Assembly: GCA_034769895.1 (NCBI GenBank)
Contig: CM068369.1
Span: forward strand, 423,857,479 to 423,921,478
Length of the DNA: 64,000 nt
Direction: 5' to 3'
Source of the DNA: Magicicada septendecula
Lineage: Eukaryota > Arthropoda > Insecta > Hemiptera > Cicadidae
Each line of letters opens with the position of its first letter. The first letter of the stretch is position 1. Below the pieces are notes generated by a model. It was not told the DNA's origin. It worked only from the letters and a program-made list of their open reading frames with translations, and searched no databases. Below, one piece after another: positions 1 to 12,446 of the stretch. The translations under genes were made by a program, and so were the position numbers.

Positions 1-1
1 G

Positions 2-235
2 AACAGTTTCCACGATGGAGATCATCGGCGGAGGAGCGGAGAATGTGATGGTCTGAGGTACGACCAACATAGACGAAGTACCAGTCTAGATGATCCTGGT
101 CGGCAACCAAACCAAGAACAAACATTTGAACATCGTACAGAGCGGCAGGAACCGACGCAAGGTTTCCAGACCGACACCTCGGTCGGCCCTAATAACAACA
201 ACGAACACGATAATTTAAACGGGAGGAGGCAGTGA
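2..235 (+). CDS. gag: Element 1 Gag, C-terminal end (partial)
   Basis: An open frame enters from the window edge and runs about 77 codons to a TGA at 233-235. The peptide is polar and rich in Arg, Gln and Asn, as expected for the basic tail of a retrotransposon Gag. The stop overlaps the ATG of the pol frame (TGATG, 233-237), and pol lies in the -1 frame relative to this one, the same relation as in element 2. No zinc-binding motif is visible in the part present. The assignment rests on position directly upstream of an aspartic protease frame and on composition, not on a recognised domain. Confidence 0.45.
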   Translation, partial: NSFHDGDHRRRSGECDGLRYDQHRRSTSLDDPGRQPNQEQTFEHRTERQEPTQGFQTDTSVGPNNNNEHDNLNGRRQ

Positions 236-3200
236 TGAATTATCACGACCCTTCACTGCTCCTATCTCCTGGGTATAAACAAGAGTTGCAAGGTGCAACT
301 GAATCGAATAACATTACCATCATTAGAAATAACTATCTAAAAAACATAAGAACCGAACTATTGGAGGAGAACGACACTAGCCTCAATAGTCAGAATAATG
401 AAATAATATATATAAAAGCGGAAGTAGAAGGAATCCCCGCCAAGATCATGATTGATACCGGTGCGATTATATCGATAATTAATATAATTGAATTGGAAAG
501 AATCCAGAAAGAATGTGGTAGAACACTGCCAATGTTGCCAGTAAATAATATTATCTTAGTAGGTGCCACTGGCCGTTAAAACAAAACTATTAGAAAACAA
601 GTTTCTGTAAATGTCATTAGCCGTGGTATAGCTTTAAATATGGTATTTTTAGTTGCAACCGGACTGCCATTTAATATATTGGTAGGGTGAAATATATTAA
701 AGAGGAACTCCGCTATTATAGATTTGAACAAAGAAAAGGTATCACTGTTTTCAGAAGGAATAACGTGGACAGCAGATTTAGTAGGAGGCGAGAATATACT
801 TCCCAGCAGTATACACCAACAACTTCGGAACATAAACTATGTAGAGAACAACTCCCTGAATAACCAAATAATATATAATAACATGGAAGAGGATTTATGG
901 TCAGTTAAGATACGGGAAATATGGGACTTCCGGTGCGGAATCACAAAAGAGAAATTACCCATACACCAAGCAAATCGCCTGATAAGGGTATATGAGAAAT
1001 ATAAATCAGTATTTTCTGATGAACCCGGTAAGATAAAGAATTATCAATGTAAACTTAAATTTAGGGAAACCGTGGAATTTAACCGAAGGTCATATCCCAT
1101 CGCGCATTCACTGAAGGAGGCCGTGAGAGCGGAAATTAATAAGATTATCAGCAGTGACATAATTGAGAGTAGTCAATCTCCATTCACCAGTCCAATCGTA
1201 GCTGTTCCCAAGAAAAACGGACAAGTCCAGCTTTGTTTGGATGCGCGCGAAATAAATAAAATGATCATATAAATGACAGAACATCACCCGGTGAGATAGA
1301 GGAGATCTTGAAACGATTCTACGGTACCAAGTTTATTAGTATACGGGACACTGTGTGTGGTTACTGGCAAGTGGAGTTGCACACACAGAGTCGTCAGTAT
1401 GTGGTGTTCATATTCGAAGAGCGCAATTACCAGTTCAAGAGATTGCCCTTCGGACTTGTGAAGTCAGTAGCCATCTTTGTGGCCTGCATGGACCAGATAC
1501 TTGGACAGGAAGCACTCCAATTTACCACTGTATATGTAGACGATCTACTGATTACCTCAGAAACCTGGGAGGAACACTGCTACAGAGTGGAACATGTACT
1601 CGAGAAGTTAGCAAAAAATAACATAACTCTTAAATTGGAGAAATCCAGATTCATTGCTAGAGAAGTACAGTTCTTGGGTTTTAATTTAGATGATCAAGGT
1701 ATATCCCCATCATTAGAAAAAGTGGAGGTGATTCAGAAGTTCCCTAAACCAAAGAACAGGAAACAATTACAGTCTTTTCTCGGACTCTGTAACTATTACA
1801 GAAAGTTTCAGCATCAGTATTCCGAGCTAACAGCCAAGTTTCAACAGCAATTATCTTCGAAAAACAAATGGATCTGGGGTCAAGAACAGGACGTTACTTT
1901 CAAACTCATTAAAGACAAGTTCTTAGAGATCGTTATACTCCGTCACCCGAATTTTAAAAAACCTTTCTTTTTAAATTGTGACGCTAGCAACATCAGTTTA
2001 GGAACGACTTTATATCAGGAAGATGAGGAGGGTCACCATCTAGTGATTAGCTTCGCTAGTCGGACCTTGAATCAATGCGAAAGAAGAACTACAATGTGAC
2101 CGAGAAAGAATTACTCAGTGTAGTATTCGCATGTAGTATATTCTGGACATATATTTTAGGGTATCCAGTTACCATCCGAACTGATCATAAATCTATCTCA
2201 TTTCTACGTAGGTGTAAATTGAGTCACGGCAGACTGACTAGATGGATACTTGCCCTGCAAGAGTACGACCTACAATGGGAATACATCCCGGGGAAAAGGA
2301 ATGTTGTAGCGGACGTGTTATCACGCATTAATTTGGAAGACCAGACTTTTGAGGGAGAGAAGGAGAGCGTAATCAAGATCTACAACCTTATTAAAACAAG
2401 ATCCGATTTAGAGGCTTTATTAATAAACATCCGCATCCACAGCAATCTGATCCGAAGTTGAAAAATATTATTACTCGATTGGAAGTAACCGATGACACAG
2501 TTTCTAAATATTACAATATTAATAAAGGTATATTATTTGTTAAAACATCCTTAAATCAAGAAACATGGAAAGTGATTATTCCAAACAACATTGAAAAAGA
2601 AATCATAATCGATTACAATATACGGTATGGCCATATGGGAGCCCTGAAAGTGATACAGGCCTTAGAGGAGAACTGTCAAATCAAAAACATAAACCGGGAA
2701 GGTGAGAAATTACCTAAAATCCTGTAATATTTGCCAGTGTGTTAAGGTTAATAACGAGAAGAAGGAAGGCATAATGATACCCATAACATATAAGGCGAAA
2801 CTGGAGAAAGTGTTCTTAGACATCTGCGGACCATTTCCCCGTAGTGGCGGTCGACACCGATATAAATACCTCATCATAATCATGGACCATTTTACAAAGT
2901 ATGTAAAGCTATACCCGGTTAATCGGGCAACTACTATAAAAGTTCTTGGAGTAATAACAGAATTATATGTGCCAGAAATAGGAAAACCAACTTCAATCAT
3001 CACTGACCATGGTACACAATTTAAGGGGAAAAGATGGCGGGATACATTATTACCACTTGGGATTAAAACATACAAGACATCGGTCTACCACCCAAGTAGT
3101 AATCCGGCAGAGAGGGTATTAAGAGAAGTGGGGAGAATATTGAGAACGTACTGTCACCACCAACAGAAAAAGTGGCAAGAATACCTAGCAGCCATGGAGA

Positions 3201-3622
3201 AGTTCCTAAATTTCGCTCACCATCCAGCTATAGGAATTACCCCTTACTCCGCCATGTATGAGAAACCAACCCCCCGAGAAAATGAAGAAATAATAGAGTT
3301 CCCGATGAATGATGGTCGTAAATTTGACAAGGTGAAATTTTATAACAAGGTGGCCGAAGACCAGGAGAAACGGCAAACCAAATATCAGAAGGCGATCGGA
3401 CGAATAATAACGTATAAAGAGGGAGAAAAAGTACTGTTAAAAAACACCGAACTACCCAGCACCCTAGAAGGGATAACGAAGAAGTTATTATTACTCTATA
3501 CTGGACCATATCTCGTTACCAAAACTAAGAACAATAACACATATGAACTGAGGGAAATAGTTTCCGGAAAAATCAAAGGCGTATACAACCAAGCCTCCAT
3601 AAAAAAATATTACGAAGATTGA
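235..3622 (+). pseudogene. pol: Element 1 Pol polyprotein, Ty3/gypsy type, degenerate
   Basis: Domains appear in Ty3/gypsy order: aspartic protease (DTG in IMIDTGA), reverse transcriptase (LCLDARE, then YVDD at 1533-1544), RNase H (NCDASN, FASRTLNQ, TDHKSISFL), an H2C2 zinc region and integrase core (D in LDICGPFP, D in TDHGTQF, E in PAERVLRE), ending with TAA near 3620. The frame is broken by stops near 577 and 1270 and by frameshifts near 2097 and 2460. The second protease motif lies in the broken stretch between 580 and 723. Codon order and motifs are close to elements 2 and 3, but the sequence is clearly a separate, older family. It cannot encode an active protein. Confidence 0.9.
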
Positions 3623-4459
3623 ATTTAGAAAAAAAAATTGTCAAAATCTAAAAAATAGTAAGATCAACTTACAAGTGATTTGAAAGAAAATAATTTGGGA
3701 TTAATTAAGAAGAAGAATTTGTTATTATAATAAAATCGACAAAATTTAAAAAATAAGTAAGACCAACTTACACAAATAATTTAAAAGGAAATAATTTGGA
3801 ATGAAAAAGAAGAATTTGAATTTTGTAAATCATCAAAATTTATATTAAAAAAAAAACAAAGAAGGACAACTCATACCAATCATATGAAGAAAATAGTCTT
3901 GGAAAGAAAATAATAAAACATTTATGAAAGGCAAAGAGAAATAAGGACCACATGGAAAATATAATATTAATGAATTAATTTTAATGAAGACAAAAGCGGA
4001 ATAATAACTTTCTGAGAAAGGAAAGAAAGAAAAATATATTTATATAATATGATCAGAATAACAACTTGGATGTCAATTATAATGAAACCCATCGAAAAAA
4101 CGAACTGTCATAAAATAATACCATTCAAACAATTAATAAGAACTAAGAAAAAAAAATAAAAATATAAAATATATGCTATTAATATCAATAACCAGAAGAA
4201 GAATTAAAGAGAATTCAGATGAAAAAGGAAAAAGTTACACCATAACTAGTAATAACATATTAACAAGTTTCCAACCATGATAAAAATGAATATATCAGCC
4301 GAGCTAAAAAGTTAGAAGAATAAATAATGAGAATAATAAATACTAAGAAGAATAACTGAGATAGAAAATGTGAGAAAATCTGAGAAACAACGAAGTGAAG
4401 TATCCAAAGATGTTTTTATTAGTCGAAAAATTGACTATTCTATATATAATTTTTATTTG
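3623..4459. other. AT-rich non-coding stretch after element 1 pol
   Basis: This is probably the 3' untranslated region of element 1. No LTR, polypurine tract or gene was found. It holds one internal duplication, listed separately, and is otherwise adenine-rich on the plus strand. Confidence 0.5.
3640..3817 (+). repeat. Two diverged ~80-bp direct repeats
   Basis: Units at 3640-3721 and 3738-3817 share the order CAAAATYTAAAAAAT, GTAAGAYCAACTTACA, GAAATAATTTGG and AGAAGAATTTG. They are separated by 16 bp and differ at many positions, so the duplication is old. It lies just after the element 1 stop codon and is probably part of its 3' untranslated region. Confidence 0.6.
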
Positions 4460-7340
4460 ATGACTGTCTGTAGATAATTCCAGCAGCATTACGTTTTGAG
4501 CAGAGATGAACTGCCTCTGATCTCAATGAGAAGTGTAGTATGGCCAGCAGAGTATGTAGCCAACAGTGCCTCTCTGAACTGTTCCAGCTCACGTGTTAGG
4601 GAATCAATATCCCATGGATAAAACACAAAGTTAAGAAAAGGAAAAATATAATAATAATAATAAATCTCAGAGAACACTAACTATCCAGGAAGAATCAAAG
4701 TCAGATAAAAGACTATAAAGTTTAATAAGCTCAAGTATGAAGAAGTCGATATAGAAATGGGGAGGAAGACAAAGAATAATAAATAAAAAACTATCATAAG
4801 CAATTATTTCATCCATAATCAAGGTATAGTCTGAAATAATCACTTCTGGAGGAGAGCAATCTGTAGCATGACAGATAATGCCCATAGTTCTGAATGGAAA
4901 GAAAGATCATAAAATAAAATAAAAACAAATTTAAATCCAAGAAAGCAACATTACAAATTAATTAAGAACCACCGTAAAGCACAATCATAGTTTGAAGTAA
5001 GAATTTCATTAACACCAGATATACAATGAATGATGAGTACGAAAAATAAACCAAAAAACTAAAAATAAAGTAAGGAAATACCCAGGTAGGATAGGAGTAA
5101 GTAAGGAGGAAACCCGAACAAGACAACATCCACAATAAAAAGGAATACGTTTATAAGAAACAGGTAGGATAGGAGTAAGTAAGGAAGAAACCCGAACAAG
5201 ACAACATCCACAATAAAAGGGAATACTTTTATAAGAAACAGGTAGGATAGGAGTAATTAAGGAAGAAACCCGAACAAGACAACATCCACGATAAGAACGA
5301 ATGCTCTTAAAAGAAATCAAAACGAAAAGGAAGTAAAAATAACCAATGAAAAGTATAACAAAAACCCAAATTTAGAAAACTATGTAAAATAGATATAAAC
5401 AAAAGTGTATAAAGTAGAATTAAAAGTGAACCAATGGGAATTAGTTATATAATGGAAAAAACAAACCTTCATTACCCTCTATAAATAAAATTCTTGATTT
5501 CAATAAGACTATAAAACTGATTAGAACTAAAATCAAAGAATAAAAGAGGACCAGTGCAAGTTATTATATTATATTAAATAAACTTAACGTGTCAATGTTT
5601 AAGTTCATAAACTAAGTAAATTGTGCATTTATACAACTTTAAAGTTTTTATATTTTGTCGAGAAATAATATTTAATAGAATATTATAATGACAAATAGGA
5701 TACAAGTGTTTCTAAATAACTGCCACTCTTTAGCTAACAGCATTCATTAGAATGACAGTGATAAAACAAGAGCAGGCCATAAAAAAGTGAAGTGACCACG
5801 AATAAAAACCCAAAAATAAAACAAAAACAGCTAAGACTGCAAATAAAATTAGTTATAAGAAATAGTTTAAATGATGGAAGGACAGATATGATTTATTTAT
5901 AATAAGTTAAAATAACTCAAGACTGAAATGGCAGAGTTGAGTACAATTCTTTTAGTATAAAACTTTTATTATGTGTTAATAATATTCATCAAGGCTGAAA
6001 TGTCTGGGCTTGAATACCATTTTATGTTATAAAATATTTGTTATGAGTTAATCGAATTAATCAATGTTAAATGTTAATACAACTAAGTAAGGGAATTGTA
6101 ATTAAGATTGTATAAGAAAAGAAAGTCAGAAAGGGTATAAGCAGGCTGTAATATTCAAAAACCAAGTATATAAAAAGATGTGAAATCTAGGCCAAATAGC
6201 AAATCTCAACAACATTAAAATTAATAAATAAGAGAAGTGAATTGATAAACCGGATGAAATTTGTATAATATAAATCCAACACAGTGTATTACAACTATAC
6301 CAATACTTTATAAAGATAGTGAAGCAACATATGAAGTATTAATAGAAAAATTGTAAATGTATTAACAGTAGAACATAAGGGGAATTATTTAAATTAAAGA
6401 TAATAATTAATTTAGACAACCAATTCATAAAATTAAAAGGAATTAAGGGAAAATAAACATTTTATTTCAATCAAAGATTTTGTTCAATCATAATTATGAC
6501 ATAATAAAAATGGCAAACAGTTTAATGACAGGAAGTAAAATTTTAGAGCCTACATTTTCAAAATACAGTAAATATGGCATTTTGAGATAAAAACATTGTA
6601 AGAATATCTTATTTGGTATCAAATCATGCAGAAGTAACTGAGGAAAAAGATTATGTAACTATTATTTGATGAAATCAAATAATAATAAAAATGTATTAAG
6701 TAATATAATGTAAGTGTCGACCATGTAATGGAAATGATAAAATTTTAAAACAATGTCTTGCTAATATTAACTGGGCTAAGACGTTTCGAATGAAGAAGAA
6801 AAGAGTTGAGTTGATTATTATATGTTGAGCAGTACACATCAAACGAGCTCTCGCCAAAATAGTTACATATAGTGAAGGAAGAAGCATGGTGTACATCAGC
6901 CCAAACCTATAAAATTTAAACTCGCGAATTTTGGAAAAAACATTCAATAATGATTAAAGTCAGTGAATTAAACCAGTTAAACAATAAAAGTGAACCACTA
7001 TTGAACAGTAAACCGATAATAACCATTTAAACACTTATAAACGATAATTCCTAATATCGAGACGAAACTTGATATTCTCGACCTTATTGATGGGAGTGAA
7101 ATAAAACATAAACCAACACCATTTATCGAAGTGAATCACTAACAACTGATCCAGCACAACCACACTAACACTAGAGGAACGAATCACTATCGCTGTGACG
7201 AGAAACCATCGGAAAAGCAACATTTATTTGAAGCAGATTCTTCGAGGTGCAGTCGTCTACTACATCTGAATACGGAGCGGCCATCTTTGAGTTCCCACAA
7301 TTCTATGCGCCACAGCCAACATACCTTCGAATGGTTCGAA
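4460..7340 (-). repeat. Repeat X, copy A
   Basis: The reverse complement of this stretch aligns in the same order with segments of 36580-37249 and 41712-46550. Matching landmarks include 7200-7320 with 36600-36740, 6120-6200 with 42160-42280, 5570-5800 with 42690-42880, and 5040-5450 with 45840-46360. Divergence is roughly a quarter of positions by eye. No known transposon protein is visible. The minus strand contains short open frames at 6696-6947, 5009-5320, 4667-4885 and 4489-4677. The last two include exon-like, less AT-rich stretches that I do not recognise. It could be a non-coding LTR-type internal region, a rolling-circle element or a duplicated host segment. The ends given are approximate. 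Confidence 0.55.
5083..5320 (-). repeat. 78-bp minisatellite, three units
   Basis: Units begin at 5083, 5161 and 5239, an exact 78-bp period, which is a multiple of three. On the minus strand the units keep one frame open and give a 26-residue hydrophobic, Cys-containing repeat (core CGCCLVRVSS). A degenerate version lies in repeat X copy B at about 46040-46290. Confidence 0.85.
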
Positions 7341-7569
7341 ACATTTTCTTTACTAACCATTATATATTGAATAATATGTTTGTATTTTAATTAATAAGCT
7401 TGTAATTTGTTATGTTATACTTTCTATACTTTGCCCTTTTCTCTGACTATATAAAATAACAGTTCAAAGAACCCGAGAATTAATACTTTGTATAATCTTG
7501 TGATATAACTTTTCATTAATAATTAAATTGAACCGATTTTAAGGTTACTGTATTCATTATTTATTTACT

Positions 7570-7586
7570 GAATTCTTTGGGCGCCA
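7570..7586 (-). promoter_or_regulatory. Possible tRNA primer-binding site after the LTR at 7590
   Basis: On the minus strand TGGCGCCC starts 3 nt after the CA end of the adjacent LTR. Element 4 has TGGCGCCC directly after its 5' LTR. The match resembles the complement of a tRNA-Lys 3' end. If real, this LTR is also a 5' LTR of something reaching to lower coordinates. Confidence 0.45.
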
Positions 7587-7589
7587 TCT

Positions 7590-8720
7590 TGCCTTACTGC
7601 AAGAAATTAATTCAATTAACAATTAAATATATGTACTTACCATTTTTTCGGGCGAGATTCTTTTCGGCGAACTAAAAAGAACAGAAATGGTTGTCGAAAT
7701 AACGAAAACTTTATTGGTTCCCCATGATTTAAAATTTATTGTCATTGCAATTTTTATCATAAACAAATTATTCTTTTCCCCCTCTTTTACATTTTGTTCC
7801 CATAGTAATTCAAGTAAAATATAGACATAAAATGGATCATTATTAAGTTGAACATAATTGGTTCAACAATAGCCAAAATAAAATAGAAAACCTAAATACA
7901 AAATAATTCGCTTAATACTTAACTTAACTAACATAACGGAAACCAGCGCTTTCACACACACACACACACACACACATATCTACCCCCAGATTTTTTAGAG
8001 CTCTGTTAATTGTGAAAATATTAAATTTTTGAATATTTAAACCATAGTTGAAAGTTTTGTTTTTCTTTATATTCTTGTAGATTACTTAGCTGATTTTTTA
8101 GTCCAGAAGAAGTCATACTGCTCCACGCACACACGTTTGTTTTAATTAATAATCCGTTTTACATCTCCACAACTGTCATTAATTCAAGAAAACTGTTCAT
8201 TTTACGTGATTTAGGTATACTTTAAGTTTTACGTCACATTTTAACACTGTTAGTTACATTTTGTTGTTTTGCGGGCGACGAAAACTTCGCCTAACCGGCT
8301 AGCCGGCGGACGCGACGGTTACATGCGTCCGATGTTTTTGGATGGTGTTTGCCGACTGCCTTTGTTTTGTCAGTGTGACAAAACTGCTGGCGCTGACACA
8401 CCTACATTCCAGCTTGACGTATGATCTGACATAATATCGGGTGATGCCGTTACATCACTTGTTTACAGTTTAGAGTTGCTGGAGCTGACCTTGGCACAGT
8501 TTTGAACGTTTGCCTATTGCGTCGTTATTATTGTTCTTGTTTTACAATAATTTCACAAGCAGTGCTACCACCGTCGCTACCAATAAAATTTACCTTTTGT
8601 CCCTTTATGTTTACGTTTTCCCCAATTATTATTATTTTTATCATAAAAAATGCTGATTCACTTTCATGGAAATACAAATTTCTTTATTTTACCCCAGGTA
8701 GGCCAAAATGTCCCGTTACA
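7590..8720 (-). mobile_element. LTR at the 3' end of element 3
   Basis: On the minus strand it starts TGTAACGGGAC at 8720 and ends in CA at 7590 (1131 bp), the same start and length class as the LTRs of elements 2 and 4. The polypurine tract of element 3 abuts its start. It contains a 24-bp CA microsatellite (7953-7976) and a GC-rich patch near 8280-8450. It is not similar to the LTR-like sequence at 29990-30978, which would be its expected partner. A 4-bp ATCT flanks it at 7586-7589. Confidence 0.75.
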
Positions 8721-8730
8721 ATACCCCCTC
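8721..8730 (-). promoter_or_regulatory. Polypurine tract of element 3
   Basis: Minus-strand GAGGGGGTAT lies immediately before the LTR start. Elements 2 and 4 have the equivalent tract in the same place. It would prime plus-strand DNA synthesis. Confidence 0.85.
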
Positions 8731-11528
8731 AATGAGAGGTTTTATGCCGAAGCATAAAAACTCTCACTGACACTCATACTTGCTAAAGGGATCAGCCAGG
8801 ATATGTCGCCACAACCCCCTTTACGGTTTACAAAAAAATAATTAACTCACCCTTGGTCCCGTGACTGTGACCGCACCTGAATGACAATACTGGACTTCTC
8901 TCTCGAGATCCCAACACCATAAAGTCAGACAGATACTTAACGCTCCTGCTCTGACACGCTGGCCAGCTCAGGACCGCCGCCACACCATCACCAAACTCTG
9001 AAACAACAAATTAAAATATCAACTAGTGGCCTTACACAACACCATATCCCCAACTGACCTGTTTCCCCCTAGTGGTGCTGGTTTACGTTAAGAAGCACTG
9101 GTTTTGTTCTTCACTTACTTCTAACATATATAAGAATACCTAACAACACAACATGATACCCATTTTAAAATTCCATAATCTCATTCTGTCTACTTTCTCT
9201 TGTTAACTTTTATCCCAAAATTCAAAATTATTGCCCTGATTCCCATCAGAATTTGAATAAACATTTCCCATTACCATATTACACATCTCTCTCATCCCCA
9301 ATTTGCATCCAAAATATTTAAATTCATAAAAGTCTCTTGAATACTAACAAACACAATAAAACATAAGAAAACATAGTACATTCATAATTCACATTGTTAT
9401 TATTATCTTTATTATTACCTTAAAATAAACAATTTGCATTTAAGTTTGACCACAATTTACACACTTTACAACATTAACTGTGCATATAAAATTATAAAAA
9501 TTACCTTTTAATCTCAATTTGACTTTCATTACTTCATTTCCCAAGAAAATTAAAAATTTTTTTTTCAATCTTCGTTTTACACATCATTTCATTTATTATT
9601 CCATTTCATTAACTTGGGTGATTCTCAGTTATTCATTATAATTCACTTTATCAACTTGGCATTTACCCATAATCTTCCCGTTTTATGACTCTAACGCTCC
9701 CTTGCAAATTCTTGACACCCATCTATCAAAAAATCTACCAACCCTTCTCTACCTCTAACTAACTACTCTAACTCATTTCGCACCGTTCTACCCTTATCAC
9801 AAAATACTCTCTACCCCCTTTGTACTCAGGATGTGTGTTTCCTCCCAAAGCTCATTCCCTTATGTTGGTTCCTGGATTCTACCTAAGGCAACCCTTTCCG
9901 GTGCTAAACGGTCCCTTCCCGTCCGAACCCTTTTGTTGCGGACTCCTTACACCACCCCCTTACAAAATTCCCACTTACCTAATAATTACTCTCCCATTAC
10001 ATCATTACTACTACAAAATAACATTATCATTTATAAACATCAATATCACTCTCATTTCTCCACATAAATTCTCCATTACTACTGTGTCACTATCAATATT
10101 CAAATTCTACATTACTTATATTTCATTTCTTATTCTCTCTAACACCCATCTATATTCAACTTGGACTGACTCAAATGTTTTACTCAAACAATTACTATCA
10201 CCCAACTTCTATCTTTTATAACCCATTGAAAATTTTAATTATCTCAAATTTGACATTACATTAATTCACAACAATATTACTTTCTCTATTATCACTTGAA
10301 ACTCAACATGGACTGATCTACCTGTCCCAACAAAATATTAATCACCCAAAATCTACCCTTTACTATCTTTTACAAATCATTTAAAATTCTCAACTATATC
10401 AAATTACTTTCCTCATCAAATAAAATCTTTAACACATTAAAATTATTATATTCAAGCATTAATTACATTCCATTTTCCTCATATTCAAACATTTAACTAA
10501 CTTGACAAAATTGCAAATCATTCATAACTGACATTCTACAGCTGATCAGCTGATTTTCTTAGCAAGGTGAATGACCTTACCATAAACACATTTCAAACTT
10601 ATACAAATTACACATTTTATCAATCCTTACCTCTAACACGATAAAATAATACATTTATAAGACAGAATAAACACAGTATAATAAACATATGAACACCTAT
10701 TTATCAAATCATAAAATCATAATACAATTGTTTAATTAGTTCAAGAGTGAGTTATCATCTTTAAGTTATGAAATTTTAAATTCGTTGCTCCACTGAGCAA
10801 CCTCCCAGCCACACACACTATTGACTTTTCTGTTGGACTGTGGCGCCCATGTGCGTCCACAAGGACGGCATAGGTGGAGGAATTTCACATCTCCTTGTCC
10901 TTGCTTCAGCGTTACATTTGAACTATTTAGACATCAACATATCTTTGTTATATAATTATGCGCCCTTAATGCGGGTCTACCACCTGGCTTTGCTGTTCCT
11001 CCTCGAACAGAGTGGCAGCCGCTGTTCCATAGTTTCCGGGATTTCCCCTAGTTTCACCCCCCATTAATTTCTAGTATCAACCAATTTCAAGCCAGCTATG
11101 GTCAAGCGACTTAAATTATGGCCATAGCTGACCATTAGCCAAAACCATTTTCACCATTTTGGCCTCCGATGGGGGTAACAATCTCTATTACCCCCAACAC
11201 TTTCCGCTATCTACTGTGGCACATGCCACCACAGCAATAGCACACTAATAGCTAAATTAAATCTTCCTTCATTTGCAGTTTCTACACTCCATTATTATAT
11301 CACTTCTATGAGCACCAAACTACCCCCCAAAATTACCCACATCTCTTGTATGACAACAAGTTCTAATTTATTTGACACACTTCAACACATTCCAACTTTC
11401 ACTGGTACTAAGAACTTTACAATTATTTGGTCACTTATTTATTAAAATTGATATAAATTTAAAATTATAAACATTCCAAAGTATTGTTGGTATCTATTTA
11501 CACTGGAGGCTGTCTAATATTACTATAA

Positions 11529-11570
11529 TAAGTGGTAGTAAGACAGTAATCGCCCGAAAAGCTGGGGTTT
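11529..11570 (-). promoter_or_regulatory. Element 3 stem-loop motif, copy 2
   Basis: On the minus strand it reads CTTTTCGGGCG, then CGATTA with the CTTACTACC loop. It matches motif 2 of element 2 at 19996-20035. The 3' stem half is degraded, as it is in element 2. Confidence 0.5.
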
Positions 11571-12047
11571 TGTCGCAAAAAGAATAGGCACTAGGTAGAC
11601 ATACTATGTAAATTCACGTCCCATTACCACTACCTTTTGCACCATATTCATCCCTTTTGTTTTCCCAATTATTCAAACCCGCCTTCTACCTCGCGCCAAT
11701 CCCCTTTGCAACAAAATTCGTCTTTTCAGACTACACTGAAACTATTGTCAATGGCTAAATTTAGTTTCGCCCTTGACACTAAAATTTTAACTTGTATGCA
11801 CCGCCTTTTTATATGTGCAGCCTCCATTATTTACAGACACTCTAAGGCAGTGCAGGTACATGACAGGTACACCTGACTGCTGCACCATGAGTGTATTAAA
11901 AAAAAATCATTTATGTCACGTACCTTTATGGGTTCCCCTCCCCGTTCAAACGTGGTGTAGATTTCTACTTTTGACCAATTTTGGTGGAGCCGGACCATCG
12001 TTGCGTTCACCACCCGAAGGAAGATCCTCCAACCATGGCCCGCCTCC

Positions 12048-12110
12048 AAGTTCCGAAAACCACGGCCAGGACTGGTAAGGTCGTGACCGTCCGAAAATGG
12101 GGGAGAGTCC
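12048..12110 (-). promoter_or_regulatory. Element 3 stem-loop motif, copy 1
   Basis: On the minus strand CGGTCA and TGGCCG flank a 15-nt loop containing CTTACCAG, followed by TGGTTTTCGG. It is equivalent to 19484-19527 in element 2. Confidence 0.6.
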
Positions 12111-12162
12111 CTTCTGAAAACATAAAACAACATTTTACATACTATCTATAGAATTCAAACAC

Positions 12163-12446
12163 TTAAAGTGACCTATATAACTTCAAGTTCGTCGCATTTT
12201 GTGTACCTACTATTTCCTGCGTTGTTGGATTCCGTAACACATACGCATTTTGCATCTTTATTTCTACAATTGCATATGGCGCTTCGTATAACAGGAAAAA
12301 CTTCTTTTTTTATCTTGGGCACTTGACAAATCATGCCTCTTTACCAACACTAATTGACCTACCTCATATTTGGTCCATTTACCTTTTGCATCATGTCTCT
12401 GCTTCCTCCGTTCTCCTTTTGTAAGTAAATTTTCATTTGCTAATCT
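12163..12446 (-). pseudogene. pol: Element 3 Pol, integrase C-terminal fragment
   Basis: This is the last part of the element 3 integrase. It starts exactly where the coding sequence at 24236 breaks off (MKIRL / ANENLL), which shows that the two pieces were one gene before element 2 inserted. The chromodomain-like or SH3-like C-terminal region follows (KYEVGQLVLVKRH). A small indel near 12310 shifts the frame relative to element 2. The original stop is the TAA at 12165-12163. Confidence 0.9.
12443..12446 (+). repeat. Target-site duplication of element 2, left copy
   Basis: ATCT at 12443-12446 is repeated at 24236-24239. Removing element 2 and one copy restores the integrase sequence as seen in element 2 itself, apart from one substitution. 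Confidence 0.9.

Larger units (their letters stand above)
8731..12162 (-). other. Long 3' untranslated region of element 3
   Basis: No coding frame was found on the sense strand. The region aligns along its length with 19419-23060 of element 2, with similarity falling in the last ~900 bp before the LTR. It contains the stem-loop motif copies at 12048-12110 and 11529-11570. A frame open on the opposite strand (9820-10221) is a by-product of C/T-rich sequence. Confidence 0.75.

Noticed and set aside
4489..4885. Exons of a host gene in repeat X copy A
   Set aside because: Short minus-strand frames look exon-like, but splice sites are unconvincing, copy B lacks most of the stretch, and I recognise no protein.
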